Assembly: GCA_051010055.1 (NCBI GenBank)
Contig: JBPCVY010000095.1
Location: 1 to 20,552, forward strand
Origin: CAJQND01 sp051010055
GTDB taxonomy: Bacteria > Pseudomonadota > Alphaproteobacteria > Rhizobiales > CAJQND01
Reading direction: 5' to 3'
DNA: 20,552 nucleotides
Of the stretch, positions 8,517-16,839 are shown piece after piece; within the stretch, counting starts at the first letter, position 1; each line of letters begins with the position of its first letter. A program made the translations under genes and the position numbers. The notes under the pieces were generated by a model that did not search any database, was not told the origin of the DNA, and saw only the letters and a program-made list of their open reading frames with translations.

Positions 8517-8569
8517 AAATCTCAATCGCGGCAAGACTTCATTGTGTGAGCGTTGTAGGGAGGAAACGG

Positions 8570-9328
8570 ATGAAGCGGTTTGAGGGCAAAGTGGCGATTG
8601 TCACCGGTGGGGCAGGGGGAATTGGCTCGGCAGTGTGCGAGCGACTTTCATCTGAGGGGGCAAAGGTCGCCATTTTCGACCTTAACGGAGAGGCGGCAGG
8701 GGCAACAGCTGAAAAGGTTGGCAATGGCGCTTTGGCCGTTGAGGCAGACATTACCGATCTGGAAGCAGTGCAAAAAGGTGTTGCTCGCGTTCAGGAAAAT
8801 CTCGGTGATGTTTCCATCCTCATCAACAATGCGGGCTGGGATTTATTCAGGCCATTCGTTCAGACGGGTCCTGATTTTTGGCAAAAGGTTATCAGCATCA
8901 ATCTCATGGGTCCGTTGCATATGCACCATGTGGTTTTGCCCGGCATGGCAGAGCGCGGCTATGGGCGAGTTGTAAATGTGGCATCAGATGCCGCCCGGGT
9001 TGGCTCGTCCGGCGAGGCGGTTTATTCGGCCTGCAAGGCAGGGCTCTTGGGATTGTCGAAAACCCTTGCCCGCGAACACGCCCGCCAGGGGATTACATTT
9101 AACGTAGTCTGCCCTGGCCCTACCGATACGGCCCTGTTTGAAGGATATGCGCAAGGTGCCGAAAACCCGGAGAAACTGAGAGAGGCCATGCGCCGAGCCA
9201 TTCCCATGGGCCGTTTGGGCAAGGCTTCCGACCTTCCCGGCGCCATTGCTTTTTTTGCTTCCGATGATGCAGCGTTTGTCACCGGCCAGGTGCTATCGGT
9301 CTCCGGCGGGTTGACAATGAACGGGTAG
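8570..9328 (+). CDS. Short-chain dehydrogenase/reductase, BadH-like (2-hydroxycyclohexanecarboxyl-CoA dehydrogenase)
   Basis: 252 aa. The start at 8570 sits behind a strong site (GGGAGGAAA) and begins the Rossmann fold at once. Classical SDR elements: cofactor glycine motif TGGAGGIG (12-19), NNAG (86-89), catalytic S139, Y152, K156. The sequence recalls R. palustris BadH closely, including NNAGWDLF, SDAARVGSSGEAVY and NVVCPGPTDTALF and the C-terminal VSGGLTMNG. BadH oxidises 2-hydroxycyclohexane-1-carboxyl-CoA to the 2-keto compound with NAD during alicyclic ring degradation. The family call is certain; the substrate is inferred from remembered similarity and the adjacent acyl-CoA dehydrogenase. 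The other ring-opening genes (badI, badK, aliA) are not in the window, so another beta-hydroxyacyl-CoA could be used. Confidence 0.85.
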   Translation: MKRFEGKVAIVTGGAGGIGSAVCERLSSEGAKVAIFDLNGEAAGATAEKVGNGALAVEADITDLEAVQKGVARVQENLGDVSILINNAGWDLFRPFVQTGPDFWQKVISINLMGPLHMHHVVLPGMAERGYGRVVNVASDAARVGSSGEAVYSACKAGLLGLSKTLAREHARQGITFNVVCPGPTDTALFEGYAQGAENPEKLREAMRRAIPMGRLGKASDLPGAIAFFASDDAAFVTGQVLSVSGGLTMNG

Positions 9329-9335
9329 ACCAAAC

Positions 9336-10421
9336 TCAGCGCTTCAAGAACGGGCCGATGTGCGGGCAGTCTGCGTTCCTATCGAGGACAAAGCTGGCAA
9401 GTTCAGCTGAAATTGCGGGTGCGCGAATAAAGCCTGCCCCCGCATGGCTGAGGGAATAATAAAGCCCCTCGATTTCGGCGCTGTGGCCGAGGCGCAAGAG
9501 CCCGTCACCCACGAACGAACGGATGCCGTAGGCCGCTTCGATCAACTCCAGACCTGCAATTGCCGGCACGGCGCGGGTGGCGCTTCTCATGAGCTTTTGA
9601 ATTGCCGCATCGCTTGCCGTGCGGGACGTTTCGCCTTCTTCATGGGTAACACCAACCAGAAGCCTGCCATCGGAGCGCGGACACAAAATCCCGTCCGGGC
9701 GCTTGATGAGCCGTCTGACAATGGGATTTTCCACATCCATTGCAAGCCCCAGCATGACGCCTTTAACCGGGCGGCAGCGGGGAATGTCGGCGGGCAGGGA
9801 GGCGATATTATTTGCTCCCATGCCGGCGGCAATAATCACCCTGTCTGCGGTAAGCTGTTCGTCATTCACCATCACACCGCGAACGTTGCCACCGATTGTG
9901 ATTAGAGCTTCGACGGGGGAATGCTCGTGCACCCTTCCTCCGGTTTTTTCGATTGCCAATCCAAGCGCCCTGCACAGCCTTCGCCCATCCAGCCAGTGCA
10001 CATCCGGGAGGAATGCCGCTCCGAGAACCTCATCCGACAGGTGTGGTTCCAATGCGCGTAGTGCATCATCTTCAAGCCAGTCTACCCGCCATCCTTCAGT
10101 GTCGCGTTGTTCTGCATCCGCTTTCACCTTTTCCAGGTTTTCTTTATAGGCAATTCGGATTTGGCCGTCCGTGCGGTAGTCAAGCGACTGACCGGAAATG
10201 GCCTCAAGTTCGTGGGCAAAGTCCGGCCACGCCTTCACAGATGCCCATTCCAGGGCCCGCATGGCGCCTTTTCCAAGGCGTGGCTCAAGGTATGAGGCTG
10301 CGGCATAGCTTGCCCCGGAGCCGATTTTGTCCGCCTCCAGAACGGTGATTTCCGCGCCGGCCATCGCCAGGCGCCAACCCAGGGAAAGGCCTGCAATGCC
10401 GCCGCCTACAACGATAATCAT
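9336..10421 (-). CDS. FAD-dependent oxidoreductase, glycine oxidase (ThiO)/DAO family
   Basis: 361 aa from the ATG directly before the dinucleotide-binding motif MIIVVGGGIAGLSLGWRLA. A TTG 60 nt upstream gives an alternative 381-aa form, and no strong ribosome site marks either. The GxGxxG fold at the N-terminus, the middle DGR stretch (VHWLDGRRLCRAL) and the C-terminal GIRSFVGDGLLRLG and LSHAGAGFIRAPA match D-amino-acid oxidase/glycine oxidase proteins, which make an imino acid and peroxide. ThiO would feed thiazole synthesis, but no thi genes are nearby, so a general amine or amino-acid oxidase is equally possible. It is convergent with the SDR gene, with 7 nt between the stops. Confidence 0.82.
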   Translation of the reverse strand: MIIVVGGGIAGLSLGWRLAMAGAEITVLEADKIGSGASYAAASYLEPRLGKGAMRALEWASVKAWPDFAHELEAISGQSLDYRTDGQIRIAYKENLEKVKADAEQRDTEGWRVDWLEDDALRALEPHLSDEVLGAAFLPDVHWLDGRRLCRALGLAIEKTGGRVHEHSPVEALITIGGNVRGVMVNDEQLTADRVIIAAGMGANNIASLPADIPRCRPVKGVMLGLAMDVENPIVRRLIKRPDGILCPRSDGRLLVGVTHEEGETSRTASDAAIQKLMRSATRAVPAIAGLELIEAAYGIRSFVGDGLLRLGHSAEIEGLYYSLSHAGAGFIRAPAISAELASFVLDRNADCPHIGPFLKR

Positions 10422-10569
10422 GGGAATTTCATAACCATATTGAGGGCCTGTTTTCCTGTTTGTACCGCGCGTGTCAAGCAATTGTGAAAACGCCCGGTCT
10501 TGTTTTTCGAAAAACCGCTCCCCACGTCAAATGCAGTGATACGGCCTGTAGAATTGGAGGGAGAGATCA

Positions 10570-10617
10570 ATGGCCAATGACTTGGCACCACTGCTCCCAA
10601 GGCCGCGCTTCGGCTGA
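10570..10617 (+). CDS. Possible 15-codon leader ORF
   Basis: An ATG preceded by a very good ribosome site (GGAGGGAGAGATCA) opens a 15-codon frame (MANDLAPLLPRPRFG, stop at 10615-10617). It could be a leader peptide for the exported protein downstream, or the remains of a longer gene. Directly after it lies sequence resembling the N-terminus of the enolase-family protein in another frame. Evidence for translation is only the ribosome site. Confidence 0.25.
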   Translation: MANDLAPLLPRPRFG

Positions 10618-10651
10618 CCTTACCTTTTTAGGCCTCCGTTGCCGGCTCTTG
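10616..10651 (+). pseudogene. Possible remnant of an enolase-superfamily gene start
   Basis: Translated in one frame these 36 bases give D-L-T-F-L-G-L-R-C-R-L-L. The enolase-family protein at the left end has D-L-T-F-A-G-L-R-C-R-I-L at residues 5-16 (nt 31-66). Ten of 12 residues agree, with about 25 of 36 bases identical, so the likeness is at codon level rather than a recent copy. The upstream MANDL also recalls MPSNDL. No further homology follows, and the next gene starts 24 nt on. It looks like a decayed paralogue, though a chance match in such a short stretch is possible. Confidence 0.3.
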
Positions 10652-10675
10652 GCAGCTTGTTTAACTGAGGTTGAT

Positions 10676-11002
10676 ATGACCCCCAAACTGCTTAAAAACA
10701 CCATTGTTTCCGCCGTTCTCGGATTTGCACTCTTCGTTGGTGCAGGGGCCGTTGCGCCGCAGCCTGCCCATGCGCAGGCAACACACTGTGCTGCGCACCA
10801 GAAGGTGGGGAAGCTCCTCGGTGAGCGGTTCAAGGAAACGCGCCGGGCGGTGGGCCTTTTGTCGGCCAGCAAGATGATTGAAGTCTATGTGTCCTCCGGC
10901 GGCACCTGGACGATCGTCTACACCCACCCCGATGGGCTTTCGTGTATTGGTGCGGTGGGTGAGCACTGGCAGGAACTGAAGCCCGAGCTTCTTTCGGGGT
11001 AA
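10676..11002 (+). CDS. Small exported protein of unknown function
   Basis: 108 aa. Residues 1 to about 34 form a Sec signal peptide: basic MTPKLLKN, a hydrophobic stretch, then a likely cleavage after AHA (QPAHA/QA). The mature part has three features: a Cys pair (THC near its start and LSC later), LGERFKETRRAVGL, and GTWTIVYTHPDGLSCIGAVGEHWQ. Small alphaproteobacterial periplasmic proteins with this GxTWTI...T..DG.SC..A.GE.W pattern are common and uncharacterised. The ATG at 10676 follows GAGG and begins exactly at the signal peptide; the longer open frame upstream is not coding-like. It stands alone, divergent from the flavin oxidase. Confidence 0.75.
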   Translation: MTPKLLKNTIVSAVLGFALFVGAGAVAPQPAHAQATHCAAHQKVGKLLGERFKETRRAVGLLSASKMIEVYVSSGGTWTIVYTHPDGLSCIGAVGEHWQELKPELLSG

Positions 11003-11082
11003 ACGGCGAAGGGCGGTGTGGTTAAACGCGCTGCCCTGACCTTGGAAACCTCCGGCCAACTGGTGCAGACTATACGCACGAA

Positions 11083-11877
11083 TTGAGGTGGGAGGGTGAG
11101 CCGTTCGAGCTTTCATATAATCAGCGCATATGGGTGTTGCTTGCTGTTATAACTGCCGGCGCGCTTGCGATCTCATTTGTTGAGCCAATTGCGCAGCCGC
11201 TCAGCTATCACCGGTTTGCCGACACGCGCACATTCCTTGGCATTGTGAACTTCAATGACGTTGCCTCCAACATGGCATTTGTTATTGCCGGGGCTATTGG
11301 GCTGGTGTTTGTGCACCGAAGCGGCGGTCGGTTTGCTGCGGCAATGAAATTGCCTTATCTTTTGTTTTTTGCAGGGGTTTTCTTCGTCGGCTTCGGCTCG
11401 GCCTATTATCATCTGGAACCTTCCAACGCCCGGTTGTTTTGGGACAGATTGCCCATGGCGGTGGCATTCATGGCGCTTGTTTCAGCAATTGTGGCCGACC
11501 GGATTGATGAAATGGCCGGCAATGGTTGGCTGCTTTATCTGCTGGTGGCGGCAGGGGTTGCCAGCTTGCTTTATTGGCGCTGGAGCGGGGCCGTGGGCCA
11601 GGGTGACTTGCGGCCATACATTTTCGTTCAGTTCTACCCCCTGATTTTGCTGCCGTTTATCCTTTGGCTATTTCCAGCCTATCGCATCACCCGGACCAGT
11701 TATCTGTGCTGGATTGCAGGCTGGTATTTTGTGGCAAAGCTAGTTGAGCATTTTGACCATCAGATTTTTGAGCTGCTAGGCGAGACAGTGAGCGGGCATA
11801 CTCTCAAGCATTTCGCAGCCGCCGGTGCGGCATTCATGGTTCTCAAAATGTTGCGAGAATTTGAAACCGGCGCGTGA
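11083..11877 (+). CDS. CREST/ceramidase-like integral membrane protein
   Basis: 264 aa with about seven hydrophobic segments. The metal-site pattern of the CREST superfamily (alkaline ceramidase, PAQR-type hydrolases) is visible: S106-x3-H110 (GSAYYH), D121 (FWDRLP) and H239-x3-H243 (SGHTLKH), with N58 and N63 in the first loop. Such proteins hydrolyse amide bonds in lipids at the membrane. The bacterial substrate is unknown; the fold and the motifs are the only support. The start is uncertain. A TTG at 11083 is the first usable codon in frame and has no clear ribosome site; a GTG at 11134 would remove 17 residues and keep every motif. The DUF2252 gene follows 52 nt downstream and may be co-transcribed. 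Confidence 0.75.
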   Translation: MRWEGEPFELSYNQRIWVLLAVITAGALAISFVEPIAQPLSYHRFADTRTFLGIVNFNDVASNMAFVIAGAIGLVFVHRSGGRFAAAMKLPYLLFFAGVFFVGFGSAYYHLEPSNARLFWDRLPMAVAFMALVSAIVADRIDEMAGNGWLLYLLVAAGVASLLYWRWSGAVGQGDLRPYIFVQFYPLILLPFILWLFPAYRITRTSYLCWIAGWYFVAKLVEHFDHQIFELLGETVSGHTLKHFAAAGAAFMVLKMLREFETGA

Positions 11878-11929
11878 CTCGATAGGATAGGCCGGTTACC
11901 GCTGGAAAAGACAGGGAAGGTGTGTGGGG

Positions 11930-13342
11930 ATGCCTGGCCGGCTTGGTTCAAAACACGGGCTTCTGGCCCATCGCAGTGAGCGCCCTGAAGAGCTGCATAA
12001 AATGGGCCGCGCACACCGTGATCTCGTGCCGCTTGAAAGCCATGTTGAAGCCTTTCCAGAGAACGGCCGTGCAGATCCCTTAAAAATTCTCGCAGCGCAA
12101 GATGAAGTCCGCGTGCCGGAACTTGTGCCCATCCGGTATGGGCGCATGAGCGCCACGCCATTCACATTTTTACGCGGTGGAGCAGCCGTGATGGCGAGCG
12201 ATTTGGCCGCCGGGCCGCGCACCAAGTTGCGCGTTGAGATTTGCGGCGATGCCCATCTGGGAAATTTCAGGTGGTACAACTCCCCTGACCGCCGGTTGGT
12301 TTTCGATTTGAATGATTTTGATGAAACCCTGCCGGGCCCGTTTGAATGGGACGTCAAGCGGCTGGCGGCAAGCGTTATGGTTGTTGCCCGCAATAACGGG
12401 TTCTCTGAGAAAGAGGGCAGGGCCGCTGCCCGCCGGGCCGTGCGCCGTTACCGGGAGTTCATGGTGGAAGCCTCAGAGTTGAGCCCTTTGGATCTGTTTT
12501 ATTACCGGATTGAATCCCAAGGCCTTTTGAAATGGATTGGCAAGCGCAGCAAGAAGGATCGCGTCTGGAAAGAACAGGTGGTTGGCAAGGCCCATCGCAA
12601 GAACAGCCTGAGGGCGCTAAGAAAACTCACCGAACGGGTAGATGGCCGCCATGTCATAAAAGACGACCCGCCGCTTATTGTTCGCCTGGATGAGGGTATC
12701 GGCATATTTGAGTATGACGAGGCCCGCAGGTTCTTTGAAAGATACTGTGAATCGCTGCCTTTAGACCGCCGGGTGCTGATTGATCAGTTCTCATTCGTGG
12801 ATGTGGCAAGAAAGGTTGTTGGCGTGGGCAGTGTCGGAACCCGTTGCCTGATTGTGCTGCTTGAAGCAGGTGATGGAACCCCACTCTTCTTGCAGTTTAA
12901 ACAGGCTGTGCCCTCAGTGCTTGAAGCACACCTGGGGCCAAGCGCCTACGAGCATTCAGGCCGGCGGGTGGTTGAAGGCCAGCGGCTCATCCAGGCAACA
13001 AGCGATATGTTCCTGGGCTGGGCGCGCTGGTACGAAGATGAAAACACTCACACCGACTATTATGTGCGTCAGCTATGGGACGGTAAGGGCAAGATTGATG
13101 TGGAAGAGTTGGGCGCAAAGCGGCTTGCATCATTTGCAGGAATGTGCGGTGCGACCCTTGCCTTCGGTCACGCCCGTTCGGGCAATCCCATGTTGATCCG
13201 CGGCTACATTGGCGATGATGAAACTTTCGATGATGTTATTGAAGAATATGCTGCGCGCTACGCCGATCGCTCTGACCAAGACCATGCTCATTTGAGCAAG
13301 GCGATTAAGGCCGGAAAAATTCAGGTGATCAAGGATGTATGA
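11930..13342 (+). CDS. DUF2252 family protein, kinase-like fold
   Basis: 470 aa from the ATG at 11930, nine nt after AGGGAAGG; a GTG six bases upstream is too close to that site. The DUF2252 hallmarks are all visible: RYGRMSATPFTFLRGGA (69-85), GDAHLGNF (106-113), FDLNDFDETLPGPFEWDVKRLAAS (125-148 in two blocks). C-terminal parts include VGSVGTRC and FLQFKQAVPSVLE, then YYVRQLWDGKG and HARSG. The GDxHxxN and DxxDFD pairs resemble the catalytic loop and metal site of aminoglycoside-phosphotransferase-like kinases, so phosphotransfer is plausible. No substrate is established for the family. No signal peptide or membrane segment. It lies behind the CREST-like gene and converges with the ABC exporter. 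Confidence 0.9.
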   Translation: MPGRLGSKHGLLAHRSERPEELHKMGRAHRDLVPLESHVEAFPENGRADPLKILAAQDEVRVPELVPIRYGRMSATPFTFLRGGAAVMASDLAAGPRTKLRVEICGDAHLGNFRWYNSPDRRLVFDLNDFDETLPGPFEWDVKRLAASVMVVARNNGFSEKEGRAAARRAVRRYREFMVEASELSPLDLFYYRIESQGLLKWIGKRSKKDRVWKEQVVGKAHRKNSLRALRKLTERVDGRHVIKDDPPLIVRLDEGIGIFEYDEARRFFERYCESLPLDRRVLIDQFSFVDVARKVVGVGSVGTRCLIVLLEAGDGTPLFLQFKQAVPSVLEAHLGPSAYEHSGRRVVEGQRLIQATSDMFLGWARWYEDENTHTDYYVRQLWDGKGKIDVEELGAKRLASFAGMCGATLAFGHARSGNPMLIRGYIGDDETFDDVIEEYAARYADRSDQDHAHLSKAIKAGKIQVIKDV

Positions 13343-13350
13343 AAAAGCAC

Positions 13351-14892
13351 CTAGGCGTTCTTTTCTTCTGTGGGGCGGATGAGCCACACAAATCCCAGCG
13401 CACCGATGGTTACGAACGCTGCAATGATGCCAAGCCCCGAACCTGCCACAAAAAGTCCGGCGGTTGCCGCCCATAGAATAGAAACTGCCGCTTCGGAAAA
13501 TGTCGCCGTGCGAGAAGAAACCTGCCGTCGCCGGAACATTGCTCTCTTTGCCTGCACTTTGAACCAAAGCTGAATCGCGGTGGCAGATGAGGCAGCCAGC
13601 ATAATGCCGAGCGCTGCGATGATTGACACCTCGACCGAAATGAGCGCCAGGCCGATGAGCATTGGTGAAACGATAATGAAAATGAGGCTGATAACTGCCT
13701 CGACCTTTGCAATGAGCACCGCTCTTTTCCCTAATGGGGCGGTGTCGACCAGGTCTGGTGCGTCCTCACCTGAAACCGCAAGCCAGGCAAGCCCGCCTGC
13801 GAGCTGGCCAGCCGCCATCACCAGGACGGGAACCGCCACGGCCAGCACATTCACGCTCTCGCGGTACTGCGACCACAAAAGCAATGCCGGTGGCAGCAGG
13901 TAGAGAATTTGCATTGCAGATTGGGAAACAAGCCACGGGTCGCGGGCAAGAAGCATCCATTCTTTGCGCCGCAGAACGGTGCGAGCTGATGCGGTTCTGA
14001 AGCATTTGGCGCGCCGGCGCGATGTTTTTCTTGTTTCTGAAACGCCAGCCGCCGCAACGGCCAATTGCCCGAAACTGCGCGAACTTGTGATCACAACCGC
14101 TGCGAAGATGCAGATGCTCGTACTCATCACAAACAGAAGCGCGGGCCAGTCGCCCATGGCTGCGCGGGCCGGCAACCAGACAATGCTGTCTGCGGCAGGA
14201 AACCATGCAATCAGTTCCGGTGATTGCAGCACTGATAACCGCGACAGATTTCCGTAGTAGACAACCGCTGCAGCTTGAATGCCGATAATGAATGCTGCGC
14301 CGATTACCGCGGCCAATATCTGCGAAATGAGGCGTGTACGCTTGGCGCCCGCAAGGCTGAACAGCGTTGTTGTGATGATGATCCCAAGGGCTGCTGCTAC
14401 AAGACCAAGAGAGGCAAGAACCCCATAAGCGGCAAGCCAATTGGCGCCGTCCATGATAACCAGCGTATTGATAAATGGGCTCGCCAAAAGGCATGGCATG
14501 GCAATGACCGTAAATGCTGCTGCCAGAGTTCTGACCGCGAACAATCTTCGCGATGAAGCCGGTGAAGATAAGATGAGATCAAGGTCTGAGCGCGCGTAAT
14601 AAGCGCGCGTAACGGTTTCCATTCCCTGCGACAGCATAAGGGAAAATGCAAGCACCGCGCACCCGCTCATCATGACAAGAACCGCTTTCGTGGGCATAGC
14701 GCCTGCCTGCAACCAAGGTCCAAGCACACTCAACGCTATCCAATGAAGGCCTGCTGCGAGCGCTGCCAGAACAAGGGCCAGCACACGTCCGCGCCCGCGC
14801 TTTCCGGCTGTCATCATCGACAGCCAGTCGCGCCAGAACAGCGACAGTTCGTGGCGCGCAAACCAGGGCAGACTGGCAGGCGCCAAGCTCAT
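13351..14892 (-). CDS. ABC-2-type exporter permease
   Basis: 513 aa, with about 12 hydrophobic segments spread over the whole length and a polar cytoplasmic region near 280-310 (SETRKTSRRRAKCF). This size and layout fit large ABC-2 permeases in which one chain spans the membrane many times. An aromatic N-terminal amphipathic stretch (PWFARHELSLFWRDWL) precedes the first segment, typical of this group. The start ATG overlaps the ATPase stop by four bases (ATGA), so the two subunits are translationally coupled. The exported substrate is unknown, and no accessory membrane-fusion protein is encoded nearby. Converges with the DUF2252 gene, eight nt away. Confidence 0.85.
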   Translation of the reverse strand: MSLAPASLPWFARHELSLFWRDWLSMMTAGKRGRGRVLALVLAALAAGLHWIALSVLGPWLQAGAMPTKAVLVMMSGCAVLAFSLMLSQGMETVTRAYYARSDLDLILSSPASSRRLFAVRTLAAAFTVIAMPCLLASPFINTLVIMDGANWLAAYGVLASLGLVAAALGIIITTTLFSLAGAKRTRLISQILAAVIGAAFIIGIQAAAVVYYGNLSRLSVLQSPELIAWFPAADSIVWLPARAAMGDWPALLFVMSTSICIFAAVVITSSRSFGQLAVAAAGVSETRKTSRRRAKCFRTASARTVLRRKEWMLLARDPWLVSQSAMQILYLLPPALLLWSQYRESVNVLAVAVPVLVMAAGQLAGGLAWLAVSGEDAPDLVDTAPLGKRAVLIAKVEAVISLIFIIVSPMLIGLALISVEVSIIAALGIMLAASSATAIQLWFKVQAKRAMFRRRQVSSRTATFSEAAVSILWAATAGLFVAGSGLGIIAAFVTIGALGFVWLIRPTEEKNA

Positions 14893-15641
14893 GCCGCACT
14901 CTCATGCTGGGCGACGAGGTCGAGGAAAATTTCCTCAAGATTGAGTTTGTTTTGCCCGGCCATCGTGCGCAAGTCTTCCAGCGTGCCTTCAGCAATCAGG
15001 CGTCCGTTCGCAATGACGCCGATGCGCTCGGCCATTCTTTCGGCCACTTCAAGAATATGGGTGGTCATTATCACCGTGGCGCCCGCGCGCACCCGGGCCA
15101 AGAGCACATCTTTCACCTGGCGGGCCGAGCCAGCATCTAGGCCGGTCAAAGGCTCATCAAGAATGATAAGGTGCGGTTCATGAACAAGCGCCCCGGCAAG
15201 AGCCACTTTTTGGCGCATGCCGCGCGAGAACCCGCCGCAGCGTTCATGGGCATGGGGCTCAAGGCCGAGCCAGTGCAATAACTCTTTTGCCCGGCCTGAT
15301 GCATCACCTGCATCTACCTGCCAAAGGCCTGCAACAAATTCCAGATACTCAAACGGGGTGAGTTTGTCATAAACCATCGGCTCATCTGGAACCCATGCAA
15401 TCACCCGTTTTGCCTCAATCGGAAAAAGCCGCGCATCTGTTCCAAAGACCGAGATTGACCCGGCATCAGGCTGCAACAATCCGGCAACCATTCTCAAAGT
15501 CGTAGTCTTGCCTGCACCGTTCGGGCCTAAAAGCGCGTAAAACTCGCCAGCCTTTACAGCAAGGTCGAGATCATCGACCGCCGGTCGGTCGAAGCTCTTT
15601 TTCAACCCCTTGATTTCCAGCGCCAAATTGGTTTGCGTCAT
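14889..15641 (-). CDS. ABC transporter ATP-binding protein
   Basis: 250 aa from the ATG at 15641, preceded by GGAGG. The longer frame upstream runs into the riboswitch region and is not coding-like. Complete nucleotide-binding domain: Walker A GPNGAGKT (39-46), Q-loop region around PDEP (85-88), a degenerate signature GGFSRGMRQK (136-145), Walker B LIILDEP (158-164), D-loop GLD and H-loop His195 (TTHILE). This is the CcmA/NatA type that pairs with ABC-2 permeases. It powers export through the permease encoded directly downstream. Divergent from bluB; the 353-nt gap belongs mostly to the cobalamin riboswitch of that gene. Confidence 0.94.
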   Translation of the reverse strand: MTQTNLALEIKGLKKSFDRPAVDDLDLAVKAGEFYALLGPNGAGKTTTLRMVAGLLQPDAGSISVFGTDARLFPIEAKRVIAWVPDEPMVYDKLTPFEYLEFVAGLWQVDAGDASGRAKELLHWLGLEPHAHERCGGFSRGMRQKVALAGALVHEPHLIILDEPLTGLDAGSARQVKDVLLARVRAGATVIMTTHILEVAERMAERIGVIANGRLIAEGTLEDLRTMAGQNKLNLEEIFLDLVAQHESAA

Positions 15642-15774
15642 CGCGACCAGCCTCCGATTTGCAGCACTTCTTGGAAATAGACCTACAACATCCAGGTTTA
15701 GCGAACGTGAATCCCGAAAGGACCAAAATGAAACAGTTGTTTTGGTTGTCAAGGCGTGGCAAACCCGCTTCCCA

Positions 15775-15927
15775 TCTGGTGCCCTTCATTGAAGGGAAAA
15801 TCGGGAATTCGGTGTAACTCCGGAACGTGCCCAACGCTGTAATGGTGATGGTCTGCAGCACATTTGCTACTGGGAAACCGGGAAGGCGCTGCATGCCATC
15901 CGATCCAAAGTCAGAAGACTGGCCAGA
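15775..15927 (+). ncRNA. Cobalamin riboswitch (aptamer)
   Basis: The B12-box AGTCAGAAGACTGGCC at 15909-15924 is the diagnostic element. Upstream conserved pieces follow in order: GGTGCCC, GAAGGGAA, CGGTGTAACTCCGG, CGTGCCCAACGCTGTAA, TTGCTACTGGGAAACCGGGAAGG. P1 closes through TCTGG (15775-15779) with CCAGA (15923-15927). A GCCGC/GCGGC hairpin (15941-15957) between aptamer and the bluB start is a likely part of the expression platform. No T-run follows it, so control is more likely at translation than by termination. When adenosylcobalamin binds, bluB would be switched off. The stretch 15642-15774 upstream must hold the promoter; I see no clear -35/-10 pair there. Confidence 0.93.
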
Positions 15928-15994
15928 GAAAATAGCTCATGCCGCCCGGACAGCGGCTTGCAGCATTACGATGAGCATAGTTGGGGACTAAACA

Positions 15995-16699
15995 ATGCAC
16001 CATGAACCGTCCGGCCTGGCAGAAGCCGGGGCATTTTCCGATGATGAGCGCGCCGCAATTTACCGGGCAATTTTTACCCGCCGCGATGTGCGCGATCAGT
16101 TTCTCGCCAAACCAGTTGAAGATGATGTGCTGCAAAGGTTGATTACCGCTGCTCACCACGCCCCATCGGTTGGGTTCATGCAGCCGTGGAACTTTATCAC
16201 CATCCGCGGCATCGAAACCAAGCAGCGGATTTGGAAAGCATTCGAGCGCACCAACGCCGAAGCTGAAGCAATGTTTGAGGGTGAAAAGGCAAAACTCTAC
16301 AGCTCGCTGAAGCTTGAAGGTATCCGCAAGGCACCGGTGAACCTGTGCGTTACCTGCGACCGCTCCCGCGCGGGCAAAGTCGTTCTGGGTCGTACCCATG
16401 ATTCCAACACCGATGTTTATTCAACCGTGTGTGCGGTGCAGAACCTGTGGCTGGCTGCCCGCGCAGAAGGCATCGGTGTGGGCCGGGTGAGCATATTCCA
16501 TGAACAGGATGTGCGCGAAATACTGGCCATCCCCGAGCACGTGACCATCGTTGCCTATTTGTGCATTGGCTATGTGAAAAAGCTCTATGACGAGCCGGAA
16601 CTGGCGAAGAAAGGCTGGCGCAAGCGCCTTGAGCTTGATGAGCTTGTTTTTGACGAGAAATGGGGCAACCAGGTTCAAGGTATTGAGGAACAAGTTTAA
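15995..16699 (+). CDS. bluB: 5,6-dimethylbenzimidazole synthase BluB
   Basis: 234 aa. BluB cannibalises reduced FMN with oxygen to make 5,6-dimethylbenzimidazole, the lower ligand of vitamin B12. It has the flavin-destructase nitroreductase-like fold, with RRDVRDQF (29-36), AAHHAPSVGFMQPWNF (52-67), KAPVNLCVTCDRSR (112-125) and GIGVGRVSIF (159-168). Asp31 and Ser166 correspond to Asp32 and Ser167 of Sinorhizobium BluB, both needed there for catalysis. The family identity is strong. The ATG at 15995 follows TTGGGGACTAAACA. Being under a cobalamin riboswitch fits its role. Other cobalamin genes are absent from the window. Confidence 0.95.
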   Translation: MHHEPSGLAEAGAFSDDERAAIYRAIFTRRDVRDQFLAKPVEDDVLQRLITAAHHAPSVGFMQPWNFITIRGIETKQRIWKAFERTNAEAEAMFEGEKAKLYSSLKLEGIRKAPVNLCVTCDRSRAGKVVLGRTHDSNTDVYSTVCAVQNLWLAARAEGIGVGRVSIFHEQDVREILAIPEHVTIVAYLCIGYVKKLYDEPELAKKGWRKRLELDELVFDEKWGNQVQGIEEQV

Positions 16700-16839
16700 A
16701 CCGTAATTTCCCTGTCTATATTTCCCCAAAATTGGCGAAATTGAAATTTTTATTCGTTGTTTGCTGATTAGCCGTGACGGTTGCAGCAATACTGGTGTAA
16801 CAATATCTGTTGTTGCCTAAACTATTCTAGGGAAATGAT

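Noticed and set aside
13766..14494. 242-codon open frame inside the ABC permease in another frame
   Set aside because: Composition (rich in Arg, Cys, His, Ser) and lack of motifs mark it as a shadow of the hydrophobic permease.
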